Positions 52,802 to 61,217 of a stretch of 64,000 bases of DNA are shown here, in pieces. Under the pieces are notes generated by a model. That model searched no databases, was not told the origin of the DNA, and saw nothing but the letters and a program-made list of their open reading frames with translations. Made by a program: the position numbers and the translations under genes. The DNA comes from Profundicola sp048268105 (GTDB taxonomy: Bacteria > Bacteroidota > Bacteroidia > Flavobacteriales > Weeksellaceae), in assembly GCA_048268105.1 (NCBI GenBank), contig JBLWWH010000005.1:109194-173193 (forward strand), given 5' to 3'. Position 1 is the stretch's first letter. Each line of letters starts with the position of its first letter.

Positions 52802-52845
52802 GATTCTCATAATAATAACCTCTAAAATTTATTATTATGAGAATC
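52802..52845. repeat. Perfect 17-bp inverted repeat enclosing the start codon
   Basis: GATTCTCATAATAATAA at 52802-52818 and its exact complement TTATTATTATGAGAATC at 52829-52845 flank a 10-base loop. The ATG at 52837-52839 lies in the right arm. In mRNA this would be a stable stem that hides the ribosome-binding region and the first codons. Confidence 0.85.
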
Positions 52846-53838
52846 TTTTACTTATTATTTTTTATTTCTATCAGTTTATTGAATGCGCAAGTAGGTATTA
52901 ATACCGAAACGCCAAATGCAACTTTAGATATTGAAGGTGCGCCTACAGAAGTTACAAGCATGGATGGTTTAATCGCTCCAAGAATTACGGGCGTTCAACT
53001 TCAGAATAAAACTTAAACAAGCGAACAAAAAGGTGTAATTATTTATGTAACTCAATCCGTTACGAATCATGTGAGTGACAAACCGCAGACATTTAGTGTA
53101 ACTAATGATGGTTATTATTTTTTTGACGGCACAAAATGGATAGGTATGCAAAAGGTACTTAAATTAACCAAGGAACAAGCAAATGAATTAGATTATTCAA
53201 CGATTTCAAAGGGTGATCTAGTTTTTGTATCTCAGGTAGCACCTGAACCGGTTAACCCTGTACCTCAAGTTGCTTCAATTAATTCTGTAGGCTATTACTA
53301 TTATGATAATGATCAATGGAATAATCAAAGCATCGACACGACTTTGGGGGAAAGTGTTTATTCAGTTTCAGCAGAAAGTGGATTTACATTGATTAATCTA
53401 GATGGTTTAAACGATTTTGCTCCCATCGACTTAAGCAATCTATCTCCAAACATCGGTAGTAATAATATCGATAGTAATACAGGATATTATGTTGCTCCAT
53501 CAACCGGGTATTATCATGTAACCTATGAAATCCAGACTGAAGCTGGTATTGATTTAAGTATTCTAGGAAATAAAAGAATCTGGCTTGTTAAAAACATTGG
53601 AACCGCTGAACAATCAACGGTTGAAAGGAAAATATTTGACGCAGTTAGAGTTGTAGCAGACTTCTTTTTTTTTCAACTTAATTTAGCATCAGTTCCCGTT
53701 ACATCAACCACGTTAACCACTATTGTGCAAATGGATAAAGGTGAAACTCTAGGATTTGCAGTAGACAAATCCCTTTTACAAGTTGGTTTATTAACTCAAC
53801 AACAGCTTAAAATCAATGTTCACAAAATTGCAAATTAA
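52837..53838 (+). pseudogene. Exported protein gene interrupted by one in-frame TAA
   Basis: From the ATG at 52837 the frame encodes a signal peptide ('IFYLLFFISISLLNA') and 'QVGINTETPNATLDIEGAP', the usual start of Bacteroidota surface or cell-wall-anchored proteins with 'LDI.G' repeats. Codon 60 is TAA (53014-53016), in 'QLQNKT-stop-TSEQKGVIIYV', where relatives usually have a Tyr or Asp codon. The same frame then continues to 53838 without another stop, with 'GYYFFDGTKWI', 'GYYYYDNDQWNNQS' and a C1q/TNF-like beta domain near the end ('YYVAPSTGYYHVTYEI'). It is a recent nonsense mutation or a sequencing error. The rest could be read only if the stop were bypassed or translation restarted. 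Confidence 0.75.
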
Positions 53839-53881
53839 TCGCAAATCTTATACAAACCAAGATGATCGTAATATTTTAGGC

Positions 53882-53912
53882 AAACCGAGCAACTCATTGT
53901 TCGGTTTTTTTT
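53882..53912 (+). terminator. Intrinsic terminator after the interrupted exported-protein gene
   Basis: The stem AACCGAGCAA/TTGTTCGGTT has one G-U pair, a 4-base loop and a long T-run. Confidence 0.9.
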
Positions 53913-54053
53913 ATGCTAGTTTTTATGAAGTTTTAAACATATAATCATTTTTAAGACTATTTATATAATTTTAACGCATACTACATTCTTAAAATTGATA
54001 ATATCTTAATCTATTGGCACTAAAGTTGAACTTATTGATTCAAAGAAAATTAA

Positions 54054-54704
54054 ATGAACTTACAAGATAATTCAATAGATAAAAATCAAATTTTAACTTG
54101 GTACATGGATGATGTTTTAAATGATAAAAAACCCAAAAATGTTTATTCATTTAGCCAAGCACATCAATTAGAAGAAGCTGAGTTTTATAATTATTTCAGC
54201 AATTTAGAAGCCATTGAAAACTACTTCTACGAAGCTCTTTTCGAGGCGACTCTAGAAACTTTACAGTCTTCAGAAGATTATGAGCTTTATCCTGCCAAAG
54301 ACAAAATTCTAAGTTTTTATTATACATTTTTCGAAAATTTAAAAATGAATAGAAGCTTTGTGCAACATAGTATCGGAAATCAAACCCTTAAAGATTTAGG
54401 GAAATTAAAAGGATTGAGAAAAGCTTTCCTACAATACGCCAATCACTTAGAAATCGAACAAATTGATTTCAAGCAAAAAGATATTAATAAAGCATCTGAA
54501 AAAGTGATGGCGGAGTCAGCTTGGCTACATCTACTTGGAACGTTGAAATTTTGGCTAAATGACAAATCTACCAATTTTGAGAAAACCGATGTATTTATTG
54601 AGAAGTCAGTCAACGCTGGCTTTGAGTTAATCAATGTTAGCGCCTTTAAAAATGTTGCAGATTTTGGGAAGTTTATTTTCAAGGAACTTAATCCTATTAA
54701 ATAA
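54054..54704 (+). CDS. TetR-like regulator, first gene of an AarF/SDR cluster
   Basis: A 216-residue helical protein that looks like TetR: a weak N-terminal HTH region ('SFSQAHQLEEAEFYNYFSNL', about 37-56) followed by a helical ligand and dimer domain. The HTH is degenerate and lacks the usual 'GvskgtlY' core, so DNA binding is uncertain. It is followed within 27 bases by an AarF-type kinase gene and then an SDR gene; a TetR-AarF-SDR order is common in Flavobacteria as I recall. Alternatively it acts as a partner of the kinase. Confidence 0.7.
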   Translation: MNLQDNSIDKNQILTWYMDDVLNDKKPKNVYSFSQAHQLEEAEFYNYFSNLEAIENYFYEALFEATLETLQSSEDYELYPAKDKILSFYYTFFENLKMNRSFVQHSIGNQTLKDLGKLKGLRKAFLQYANHLEIEQIDFKQKDINKASEKVMAESAWLHLLGTLKFWLNDKSTNFEKTDVFIEKSVNAGFELINVSAFKNVADFGKFIFKELNPIK

Positions 54705-54731
54705 GCTAAGTTTCCCATTAAAAATCAAACT

Positions 54732-56051
54732 ATGAAAACCATTAATAGTATTCCTAAATCCAAATTATCTCGCGCGACCAAACTGGTAACAACTGGCGCA
54801 AAAGTCGGCAAGAATTATTTGAATTATTATAAAAACAAAATCACCCAAAACGAAGAAGATGCAAGATTTAAGTTGAATGAATCTAATGCAGAAGATATCT
54901 ACGACGGACTTTCTAACTTGAAAGGTTCTGCTCTTAAGGTGGCGCAAATGCTGAGCATGGAAAAAAGCATTTTACCCCAGCAATATGTAGATAAATTCTC
55001 CTTGGCTCAATTTTCTGTTCCTCCCCTTTCGGCGCCTTTGGTCAACAAAACATTCAAGACTTATTTTGGTAAATCACCTCAAGAAATCTATGATGAATTC
55101 AATCCTGAATCGGTAAATGCCGCAAGTATTGGACAAGTACATAAAGCCAAAAAGGATGGAAAAGAGTTGGCTGTCAAAATTCAGTATCCCGGTGTTGCCG
55201 ATAGCGTTTCGTCTGATTTAGCTTTGGTGAAACCGATTGCTATTCGCATGTTTAATTTACAAGGAAAGGATTCAGATCGCTACTTTAAAGAAGTAGAAAA
55301 CAAGCTTTTAGAAGAAACCAATTATATTCTAGAAGTTGAACAAAGCATGGAAGTTTCAGAGAAGTGTTCTCACATCGAACATTTGAAATTCCCTACTTAT
55401 TATCCAGAACTGAGTAGTGATAGAATTATCACCATGGATTGGATGCATGGCGAACATTTATCTGAATTTGCCGCTAAAAATACTGATCCAGCCTTAGCCA
55501 ATCAGATCGGTCAAGCCTTGTGGAATTTCTATATGCACCAGATTCACAATATGCGAAAAGTTCATGCCGATCCACATCCAGGGAACTTCTTAATTTCTAA
55601 AGACGGGGATTTAATTGCTTTGGATTTCGGTTGTATGAAACAGATTCCATCAGATTTTTACACACCTTATTTTGAATTAATTAAACCAAAAAGCATCAAC
55701 AATCCAAACATCTTTCAAGATAAAATGTTTGAATTAGAAATTCTAAGGAAAGATGATTCAGCTGTAGAATTAGAGTTTTTCAGTCAATTATTTTATGAAA
55801 TGATTTCGTTATTTTCTAAACCTTTTAGAGAAGAAAACTTTGATTTTGCCGATGAAGAATTCTTCCAACAAATATATGCTCTTGGCGAGAAATATGGAAA
55901 AAGTAGAGAAATCAAAAAATTCAATGGCAATAGAGGTTCAGAACATTTTATTTATATGAACAGAACCTTCTTTGGCTTATATAATTTGTTACATGACATC
56001 AAAGCTAACCATGTAAATATTAAAACTTATTTACCAGCGGAGCTGAATTAA
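54732..56051 (+). CDS. AarF/ABC1/UbiB family protein kinase-like
   Basis: A 439-residue atypical kinase of the UbiB/ABC1 group, proteins needed for quinone and lipid handling. The family's N-terminal KxGQ motif appears here as 'LKVAQMLSMEK' (Ala in place of Gly), followed by 'VNAASIGQVHKAKKDG' (Ala-rich loop), 'ELAVKIQYPGV' with the ATP Lys, 'VHADPHPGNFLI' and 'IALDFGCMKQIPSD', the DFG motif. UbiB proteins rely on the KxGQ and Ala-rich loop to repress kinase activity. The substrate is unknown. It lies in the TetR/AarF/SDR cluster. Confidence 0.92.
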   Translation: MKTINSIPKSKLSRATKLVTTGAKVGKNYLNYYKNKITQNEEDARFKLNESNAEDIYDGLSNLKGSALKVAQMLSMEKSILPQQYVDKFSLAQFSVPPLSAPLVNKTFKTYFGKSPQEIYDEFNPESVNAASIGQVHKAKKDGKELAVKIQYPGVADSVSSDLALVKPIAIRMFNLQGKDSDRYFKEVENKLLEETNYILEVEQSMEVSEKCSHIEHLKFPTYYPELSSDRIITMDWMHGEHLSEFAAKNTDPALANQIGQALWNFYMHQIHNMRKVHADPHPGNFLISKDGDLIALDFGCMKQIPSDFYTPYFELIKPKSINNPNIFQDKMFELEILRKDDSAVELEFFSQLFYEMISLFSKPFREENFDFADEEFFQQIYALGEKYGKSREIKKFNGNRGSEHFIYMNRTFFGLYNLLHDIKANHVNIKTYLPAELN

Positions 56052-56096
56052 ATCAACCATATTAAAACCTAAGGCAAAAGCAAAAGGCTTCTTTTT

Positions 56097-57530
56097 ATGA
56101 AAAAAATACTTCTTACAGGATCAACAGGGTACATCGGAAAACGAATGATTAGCGTAATTACTTCACAAGGTTACAAAGTGGTTTGCTGTACGCGTGACGC
56201 TGACAGATTCGATTATCCAGATGGAATTTCCAAAGATCAAATTGAAGTAATTGAAGCTGACTTTTTAGATAAATCCACTCTCGGGACAGTCCCAAAAGAC
56301 ATTGATGGTGCATATTATTTAATGCATTCAATGAGCAGTAGCAATGATTATGAAGAAATGGAACGCACCTGTGCAGAGAATTTTGTGGAGGTCGTAAATG
56401 AAACCAATTGTGAGCATACGATTTATTTAACGGGTTTGGCCAATCAGGATAAATTGTCTAAGCACTTGGAATCTCGATTAATGGTTGAGAAAATACTATC
56501 TGATGCTAAATTTAATTTCACAGCCTTACGTGCTGGAATCATCATTGGATCTGGTAGTGCCTCTTTTGAAATCATTCGAGATTTGGTTGAAAAGCTTCCA
56601 ATCATGGTAACGCCTAAATGGTTAAACACCAAATGTCAACCTTTAGGGATTGCCAATGTTTTAGATTTTCTCATTAAATCATTATTTAATAAAGCAACCT
56701 ACAATCAAAATTTCGATGTGGGTTGTGATGATATTTTATCCTACAGAGAAATGTTGATGGAATATGGCGACGTGAGAGGTTTGAACAGAAAGATTATTAC
56801 TCTTCCTGTGATGACACCGAAATTGTCTTCTTATTGGTTATACTTTGTCACCTCAACTTCCTATAAGTTAGCTTCATCTTTGGTAGATAGCATGAAGATA
56901 GAAGTGGTATGTAGACCCGAAAGCTTGAGTAAAATTAAGGAAATCACAGGTGTTCAACCGATATCCTACCGTGAGTCGCTAGAGAGAACACTTTCTAAAA
57001 TTCAGGCGCAAGAAATTGTTTCGAGTTGGAAAGATAGCTTTATCAGCAGCAGAAATGACACTAACTTAAAACAGTTTATGGAAGTTCCCAAAGATGGCTG
57101 TTTTATGGATTTAAGAAAGCATACTTATTATTCATATGAGGAATGTTTAGAACGCGTTTTCAGCATTGGAGGTGACCAAGGTTGGTACGGACAAAGACTT
57201 TGGAAGATTAGAGGATTTTTTGACCAAATGGCGGGTGGTCCTGGTCTAAGACGAGGACGACGACATCCTACTCAATTACATGATGGAGATGCAGTTGATT
57301 TTTGGCGAGTATTATATGCTAATAAAGAAGAAGGAAAATTGATTTTATTTGCTGAAATGAAACTTCCTGGCGAGGCATGGCTGATGTTTAAATTATATAA
57401 AGGAAAACTATGGCAGAAAGCCGTATTCAGACCCAAAGGAATTTGGGGAAGAATGTATTGGTATGCTGTTCTACCCTTTCATGGATATATCTTTAAAGGA
57501 ATGGCGAAAAAATTAGCGACAGGGAAATAA
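56097..57530 (+). CDS. SDR family oxidoreductase with C-terminal DUF2867-like domain
   Basis: A 477-residue protein. The N-terminal half is an atypical SDR (NmrA/extended type) with 'LLTGSTGYIGKRMISV' at residues 4-19 and 'GAYYLMHSMSSSNDY'. The C-terminal third, with 'SIGGDQGWYGQRLWKIRGFF', 'RRGRRHPTQLHDGDAVDFWR' and 'MKLPGEAWLMFKLYKGKLWQ', matches the DUF2867 domain I recall in such fusions. It may reduce a quinone- or lipid-like substrate, which would agree with the neighbouring AarF kinase; that is inference. It is the last gene of the three-gene cluster. Confidence 0.88.
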   Translation: MKKILLTGSTGYIGKRMISVITSQGYKVVCCTRDADRFDYPDGISKDQIEVIEADFLDKSTLGTVPKDIDGAYYLMHSMSSSNDYEEMERTCAENFVEVVNETNCEHTIYLTGLANQDKLSKHLESRLMVEKILSDAKFNFTALRAGIIIGSGSASFEIIRDLVEKLPIMVTPKWLNTKCQPLGIANVLDFLIKSLFNKATYNQNFDVGCDDILSYREMLMEYGDVRGLNRKIITLPVMTPKLSSYWLYFVTSTSYKLASSLVDSMKIEVVCRPESLSKIKEITGVQPISYRESLERTLSKIQAQEIVSSWKDSFISSRNDTNLKQFMEVPKDGCFMDLRKHTYYSYEECLERVFSIGGDQGWYGQRLWKIRGFFDQMAGGPGLRRGRRHPTQLHDGDAVDFWRVLYANKEEGKLILFAEMKLPGEAWLMFKLYKGKLWQKAVFRPKGIWGRMYWYAVLPFHGYIFKGMAKKLATGK

Positions 57531-57703
57531 CTTTGTTACTCCCAAACAGCTTAAAAGTTAATTTTAAAATTATAAAAAGGCTTTTTTATTAGGAATTCAA
57601 CCATAATCTTATTCTGAAAATTAAACTTAAAATAATAAGATACCTTTCTTCTAATTACTATCTACTTTTTACTATCACCAAAATACTAAATATCAACTAA
57701 CAA

Positions 57704-58153
57704 CTAAATAATTTCTATTATCTCAATTTCTTTTCCTCTAAAAACGAACCTATCTCCTACTCTTTTTCCAGAGAGTAATTGTCCGATGGGTGAACCTAAA
57801 GACAAGGCATAGTAATCCGCATCATCAAGGCTAATTTTTCCGATGCCTGAAGAAATAAAGTAATTGTTTTGAGATGTTAAAACTACCGAGCCTAAACCAA
57901 CAATCTGCGATTGGTTTGTAGGGTCTATTTTAAGAAATATCTCTTTTTCTGCTTCGATATTGGCTAATTGATTCCCTAGCTGCTCACGTTCTAGTTGAAT
58001 CATCGCGCGACCAGTTTCGTGTTTATCTCCAGCAGAACTTTTGGTTTCGGAAGATAAACTCTCTTGGAGTTGCTGCAGACCTTTCTCGCTGATAGCCAAT
58101 CGTCGGTTGATATCTGCTAAGCAATAGTTGTATAATTCTAGTTTTAGGTTCAT
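57704..58153 (-). CDS. GreA/GreB-like protein
   Basis: A 149-residue protein with a helical coiled-coil N-terminus (about 5-85, 'ISEKGLQQLQESLSSE' and 'QLEREQLGNQLANIEAEK') and a beta C-terminal domain with 'YYALSLGSPIGQLLSGKRVG' and 'FRGKEIEIIEI', matching the GreA C-terminal domain. True GreA has two Asp or Glu residues at the coiled-coil tip for RNA cleavage; here the tip region reads 'AGDKHETGRAM', which has several acidic residues. It may bind the RNA polymerase secondary channel, or another partner. Some databases call such genes 3-oxoacyl-ACP synthase, which does not fit the sequence. Confidence 0.75.
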   Translation of the reverse strand: MNLKLELYNYCLADINRRLAISEKGLQQLQESLSSETKSSAGDKHETGRAMIQLEREQLGNQLANIEAEKEIFLKIDPTNQSQIVGLGSVVLTSQNNYFISSGIGKISLDDADYYALSLGSPIGQLLSGKRVGDRFVFRGKEIEIIEII

Positions 58154-58205
58154 TCGTAGAAATAAGTAGCTAAAGATATAAAGATTATTTTTTTATAAAT
58201 AAAAG

Positions 58206-58934
58206 TTATTCTTTTGCTTTAGGTACTTCTCCATTAATCCATTCTTGAATTTGCGCATGCGCTCCCGGTAGCATTTCCATTTCCTTGGAGGTCATATCTA
58301 CTACAGCTAAAGCGATTATTTGAAAAGTAGACTCATTCGATTTATCTTGTATTTGATTTGATACATATCCCAGTACTCTTAATTTCTTACCTATTTTTTC
58401 TAGTTTACTATCTAACAAAGAAGCTACCCACAAAAATTTGTCATTACCTAATTTAATTTGATATAATGCTTTGTTACTAGATTCACTCATCTTGCTCACT
58501 ACACCTTCAAAAGCGATAATCTCTCCATTTTTCTCTTGTAGATCATCTACGTCTTGTGCTATAAAATTGACAGGACATGATAGTATAGACTGATCTGCTG
58601 CACTATTCATATTCGAAATTAATTCTGTTTCAATGAGCTTTCTAATTTTCTGGCAATTTGTATTCAAGTTGGGAATAATTTGTGCATTTATTTTTTTTAA
58701 AGCTCCATCTCTCAGCAGTATTTTTTGTTCTTCCGGCGTAACTAAACTGAATATCTGATTGTATTCTTTGTCATAACAACGATTAAATTCATTTCTTATT
58801 TCAGAGCTATGTTTCATATCATTCTTCACGCATTCACAAATCGCATCAGACAATTTGGTTGAAATACTTTCGATATTTTGACTATAACCTAGCACACTGA
58901 ACATCAATAGAATTAGAGAGTGGTAAATTTTCAT
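58206..58934 (-). CDS. Exported hypothetical protein with OB-fold-like domain
   Basis: A 242-residue exported protein. The signal peptide is 'SLILLMFSVLGYS' then Gln at about 19. The region 20-110 is helical, with 'DAICECVKNDMKHSSEIRNE' and 'NRCYDKEY', a Cys-containing pattern seen in Bacteroidota exported proteins. The C-terminal half ('GEIIAFEGVVSKMSESSNKA' to 'KLRVLGYVSNQI') resembles an OB-fold of the tRNA_anti-like type. Function unknown. It lies 52 bases upstream of the Gre-like gene on the same strand. Confidence 0.7.
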   Translation of the reverse strand: MKIYHSLILLMFSVLGYSQNIESISTKLSDAICECVKNDMKHSSEIRNEFNRCYDKEYNQIFSLVTPEEQKILLRDGALKKINAQIIPNLNTNCQKIRKLIETELISNMNSAADQSILSCPVNFIAQDVDDLQEKNGEIIAFEGVVSKMSESSNKALYQIKLGNDKFLWVASLLDSKLEKIGKKLRVLGYVSNQIQDKSNESTFQIIALAVVDMTSKEMEMLPGAHAQIQEWINGEVPKAKE

Positions 58935-59020
58935 AGAAAGAATTTGTTATAATATATAAATATAAAGTTTTTCTATGGTTGGTGAAAATCGATGAATGAT
59001 AATATTTAAGTTGATAACCC

Positions 59021-59185
59021 AGGCGCGTGCCTAGCCCCGATTGCAGTGGAAACCCCACAGTTTTATTGAGGCTAAAAACAACGAACGGATGCGAGCGACC
59101 AGAGGAAGCTCCGCAGACGGAGATTGTTTTTCCGCAATAAAACGAGGAGTTGCAACGAAAAGCGGGTTTATGCTCCTCATAAAAC
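59021..59185 (+). ncRNA. Structured GC-rich element resembling the flavo-1 motif
   Basis: About 150 bases are GC-rich against the AT-rich surroundings and have no ORF. Complementary arms include GTTTTATTG/CAATAAAAC, AAAAACAA/TTGTTTTT, GTGG/CCAC, CTCCG/CGGAG, GAGGAG/CTCCTC and CCCG/CGGG, which together make a closed multi-stem fold. The start 'CCTAGCCCCGAT' and the end 'GCAACGAAAAGCGGG' recall the flavo-1 RNA motif and the many dispersed copies of such elements in Flavobacteria. Strand and exact ends are uncertain. It lies just before ettA. Confidence 0.6.
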
Positions 59186-59318
59186 TAAATCTTTTTGAAA
59201 CTTAAGATGCATGAAATTGCTTGACACTCTTGCGGATTTATTGGAATCGAAATAAGTTGAGTTGCTTGTAATTTCGAGATTTGTGGCGTATCTTCCAACT
59301 TTTAAATTACACATATTT

Positions 59319-61010
59319 ATGTCAGACGATAAAAAGATAATTTTCTCAATGACCGGGATTACTAAGACGTATCAAAATGCTCAGACTCCGGTGCTTAAAA
59401 ATATTTATTTAAGTTTTTTCTATGGTGCTAAAATCGGAATTTTAGGACTGAATGGTAGTGGAAAATCTACCTTGTTGAGAATTATTGCAGGGGAAGAGAA
59501 GAACTTTCAGGGGGACATCTCTTTTCAGCCAGGTTATTCGGTGGGTTACTTAGAGCAAGAGCCGAAATTGGATGAGTCTAAAACGGTGCTTGAAGTTGTG
59601 AAGGAAGGAGTTCAGGAAATTGTAGACGTGTTGGACGAGTACAACAAAATCAACGATATGTTTGGTTTGCCAGAGGTGTATGAGAATCCTGAAAAGATGG
59701 AGGAACTGATGAACAAGCAGGCGAAGTTACAGGATCAAATCGATGCGTCGAATGCATGGGAACTGGACACGAAACTAGAAATTGCTATGGATGCTTTGCG
59801 TACGCCTGAGCCAGATAAACCGATCAGCGTTTTGTCGGGGGGTGAGCGCAGACGTGTTGCCTTGTGTCGTCTTTTATTGAGAGAGCCGGATATCTTGTTA
59901 TTGGACGAGCCTACCAACCACTTGGATGCCGAGAGCGTTCACTGGTTAGAGCATCATTTGTCGCAGTATAAAGGAACTGTGATTGCGGTTACCCACGATA
60001 GGTATTTCTTGGATAATGTGGCAGGTTGGATTTTGGAGTTGGATCGTGGCGAGGGTATTCCATGGAAAGGGAACTACTCCTCTTGGTTGGATCAGAAGTC
60101 TAAACGTTTGGCATTGGAGCAAAAAACAGCAAGTAAACGTCAGAAAACGCTTGAGCGAGAGTTGGAATGGGTTCGTATGGCGCCGAAAGGTAAACAGGCG
60201 AAACAAAAAGCTCGTTTGGCAAATTATGATAAATTAGTGAATCAGGATCAGAAACAACTAGACGAAAAATTAGAGATTTATATTCCGAATGGACCTCGTT
60301 TAGGAACGAATGTGATTGAGGCCAAGGATGTTTCTAAGGCCTTTGGTGATAAATTATTGTATGACAACTTAAACTTTAAACTTCCTCAAGCTGGAATTGT
60401 GGGTATTATTGGACCGAATGGTGCTGGTAAAACCACTATTTTCAAAATGATTATGGGAGAAGAAACGCCTGATAAAGGTACGTTTGAGGTTGGTGAAACA
60501 GCTAAGTTGGCTTATGTAGACCAAACGCACAGTAATATTGACCCTGATAAATCTATTTGGGAGAACTTTAGCGATGGTCAGGAATTGATTATGATGGGTG
60601 GAAGACAAGTTAATTCTCGTGCTTATTTGAGTAGATTTAACTTCAGTGGTAGTGAACAAAACAAGAAAGTTTCTATGCTTTCGGGTGGAGAAAGAAACAG
60701 ACTTCACTTGGCGATGACCTTGAAAGAAGAAGGTAACGTATTGCTTTTGGATGAGCCTACAAACGACTTGGACATCAATACTTTGAGAGCGCTGGAAGAA
60801 GGTTTAGAAAACTTTGCGGGTTGTGCGGTGATTATTAGTCACGACCGTTGGTTCTTAGACAGAGTTTGTACGCACATTTTGGCTTTTGAAGGTAATTCTG
60901 AGGTGTACTATTTTGAGGGTAGCTTTAGTGATTACGAAGAGAATAAGAAGAAACGTTTGGGCGGAGATTTAATTCCTCAGCGTATTAAGTATAAGAAACT
61001 TATTAGATAG
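59319..61010 (+). CDS. ettA: Energy-dependent translational throttle protein EttA
   Basis: A 563-residue ABC-F ATPase that binds the ribosomal E-site and gates elongation by the ADP/ATP ratio. The two ABC modules have Walker A 'GLNGSGKST' (about 43-51) and 'GPNGAGKTT' (about 360) and signatures 'LSGGERRRVALCR' and 'LSGGERNRLHLAM'. The linker between them (about 240-310) and the C-terminal 'LIPQRIKYKKLIR' are EttA hallmarks. I chose the ATG at 59319; a TTG at 59262 adds 19 residues over the likely promoter (TTG-N20-TATCTTCC). GC content and codon use (TTG, CGT, GCG) look richer than in neighbouring genes. Confidence 0.95.
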   Translation: MSDDKKIIFSMTGITKTYQNAQTPVLKNIYLSFFYGAKIGILGLNGSGKSTLLRIIAGEEKNFQGDISFQPGYSVGYLEQEPKLDESKTVLEVVKEGVQEIVDVLDEYNKINDMFGLPEVYENPEKMEELMNKQAKLQDQIDASNAWELDTKLEIAMDALRTPEPDKPISVLSGGERRRVALCRLLLREPDILLLDEPTNHLDAESVHWLEHHLSQYKGTVIAVTHDRYFLDNVAGWILELDRGEGIPWKGNYSSWLDQKSKRLALEQKTASKRQKTLERELEWVRMAPKGKQAKQKARLANYDKLVNQDQKQLDEKLEIYIPNGPRLGTNVIEAKDVSKAFGDKLLYDNLNFKLPQAGIVGIIGPNGAGKTTIFKMIMGEETPDKGTFEVGETAKLAYVDQTHSNIDPDKSIWENFSDGQELIMMGGRQVNSRAYLSRFNFSGSEQNKKVSMLSGGERNRLHLAMTLKEEGNVLLLDEPTNDLDINTLRALEEGLENFAGCAVIISHDRWFLDRVCTHILAFEGNSEVYYFEGSFSDYEENKKKRLGGDLIPQRIKYKKLIR

Positions 61011-61030
61011 TTAGGAGTTTAGAATTTAGG

Positions 61031-61072
61031 GTTCGCGGTTCTCAGTTCGCCGTTCTCAGTTCGCCGTTCTCG
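61031..61072. repeat. Three tandem copies of a 14-bp GC-rich repeat
   Basis: GTTCGCGGTTCTCA (61031-61044), GTTCGCCGTTCTCA (61045-61058) and GTTCGCCGTTCTCG (61059-61072) follow the ettA stop. The units differ by single bases, so this is a recent tandem array. No ORF or RNA role is apparent. Confidence 0.9.
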
Positions 61073-61162
61073 GCCTTCGAAAAGTTAGTTAGTTGATTGT
61101 CATAAATCTCGACAAACTTAAATGACGCTTAAGCTTTAATACTCTTATTTATTAAATAAAAT

Positions 61163-61199
61163 AAAGAAACCCTGCTGTTTGGCAGGGTTTCTTTGTTTT
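61163..61199. terminator. Bidirectional intrinsic terminator
   Basis: The perfect 13-bp stem AAAGAAACCCTGC/GCAGGGTTTCTTT has a 6-base loop and T-rich ends on both strands. It lies between ettA and the convergent cysK. Confidence 0.93.
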
Positions 61200-61217
61200 A
61201 TAAATGCTTGGGATAAG

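Noticed and set aside
53071..53838. 255-residue ORF as a separate gene
   Set aside because: It is the same frame as the signal-peptide gene starting at 52837 and reads as its continuation after one TAA; no promoter or leader lies before it.
59021..59185. Flavo-1-like element as an IS end or transposon scar
   Set aside because: No terminal inverted repeats, target duplication or transposase relic; the nested stems fit a structured RNA better.
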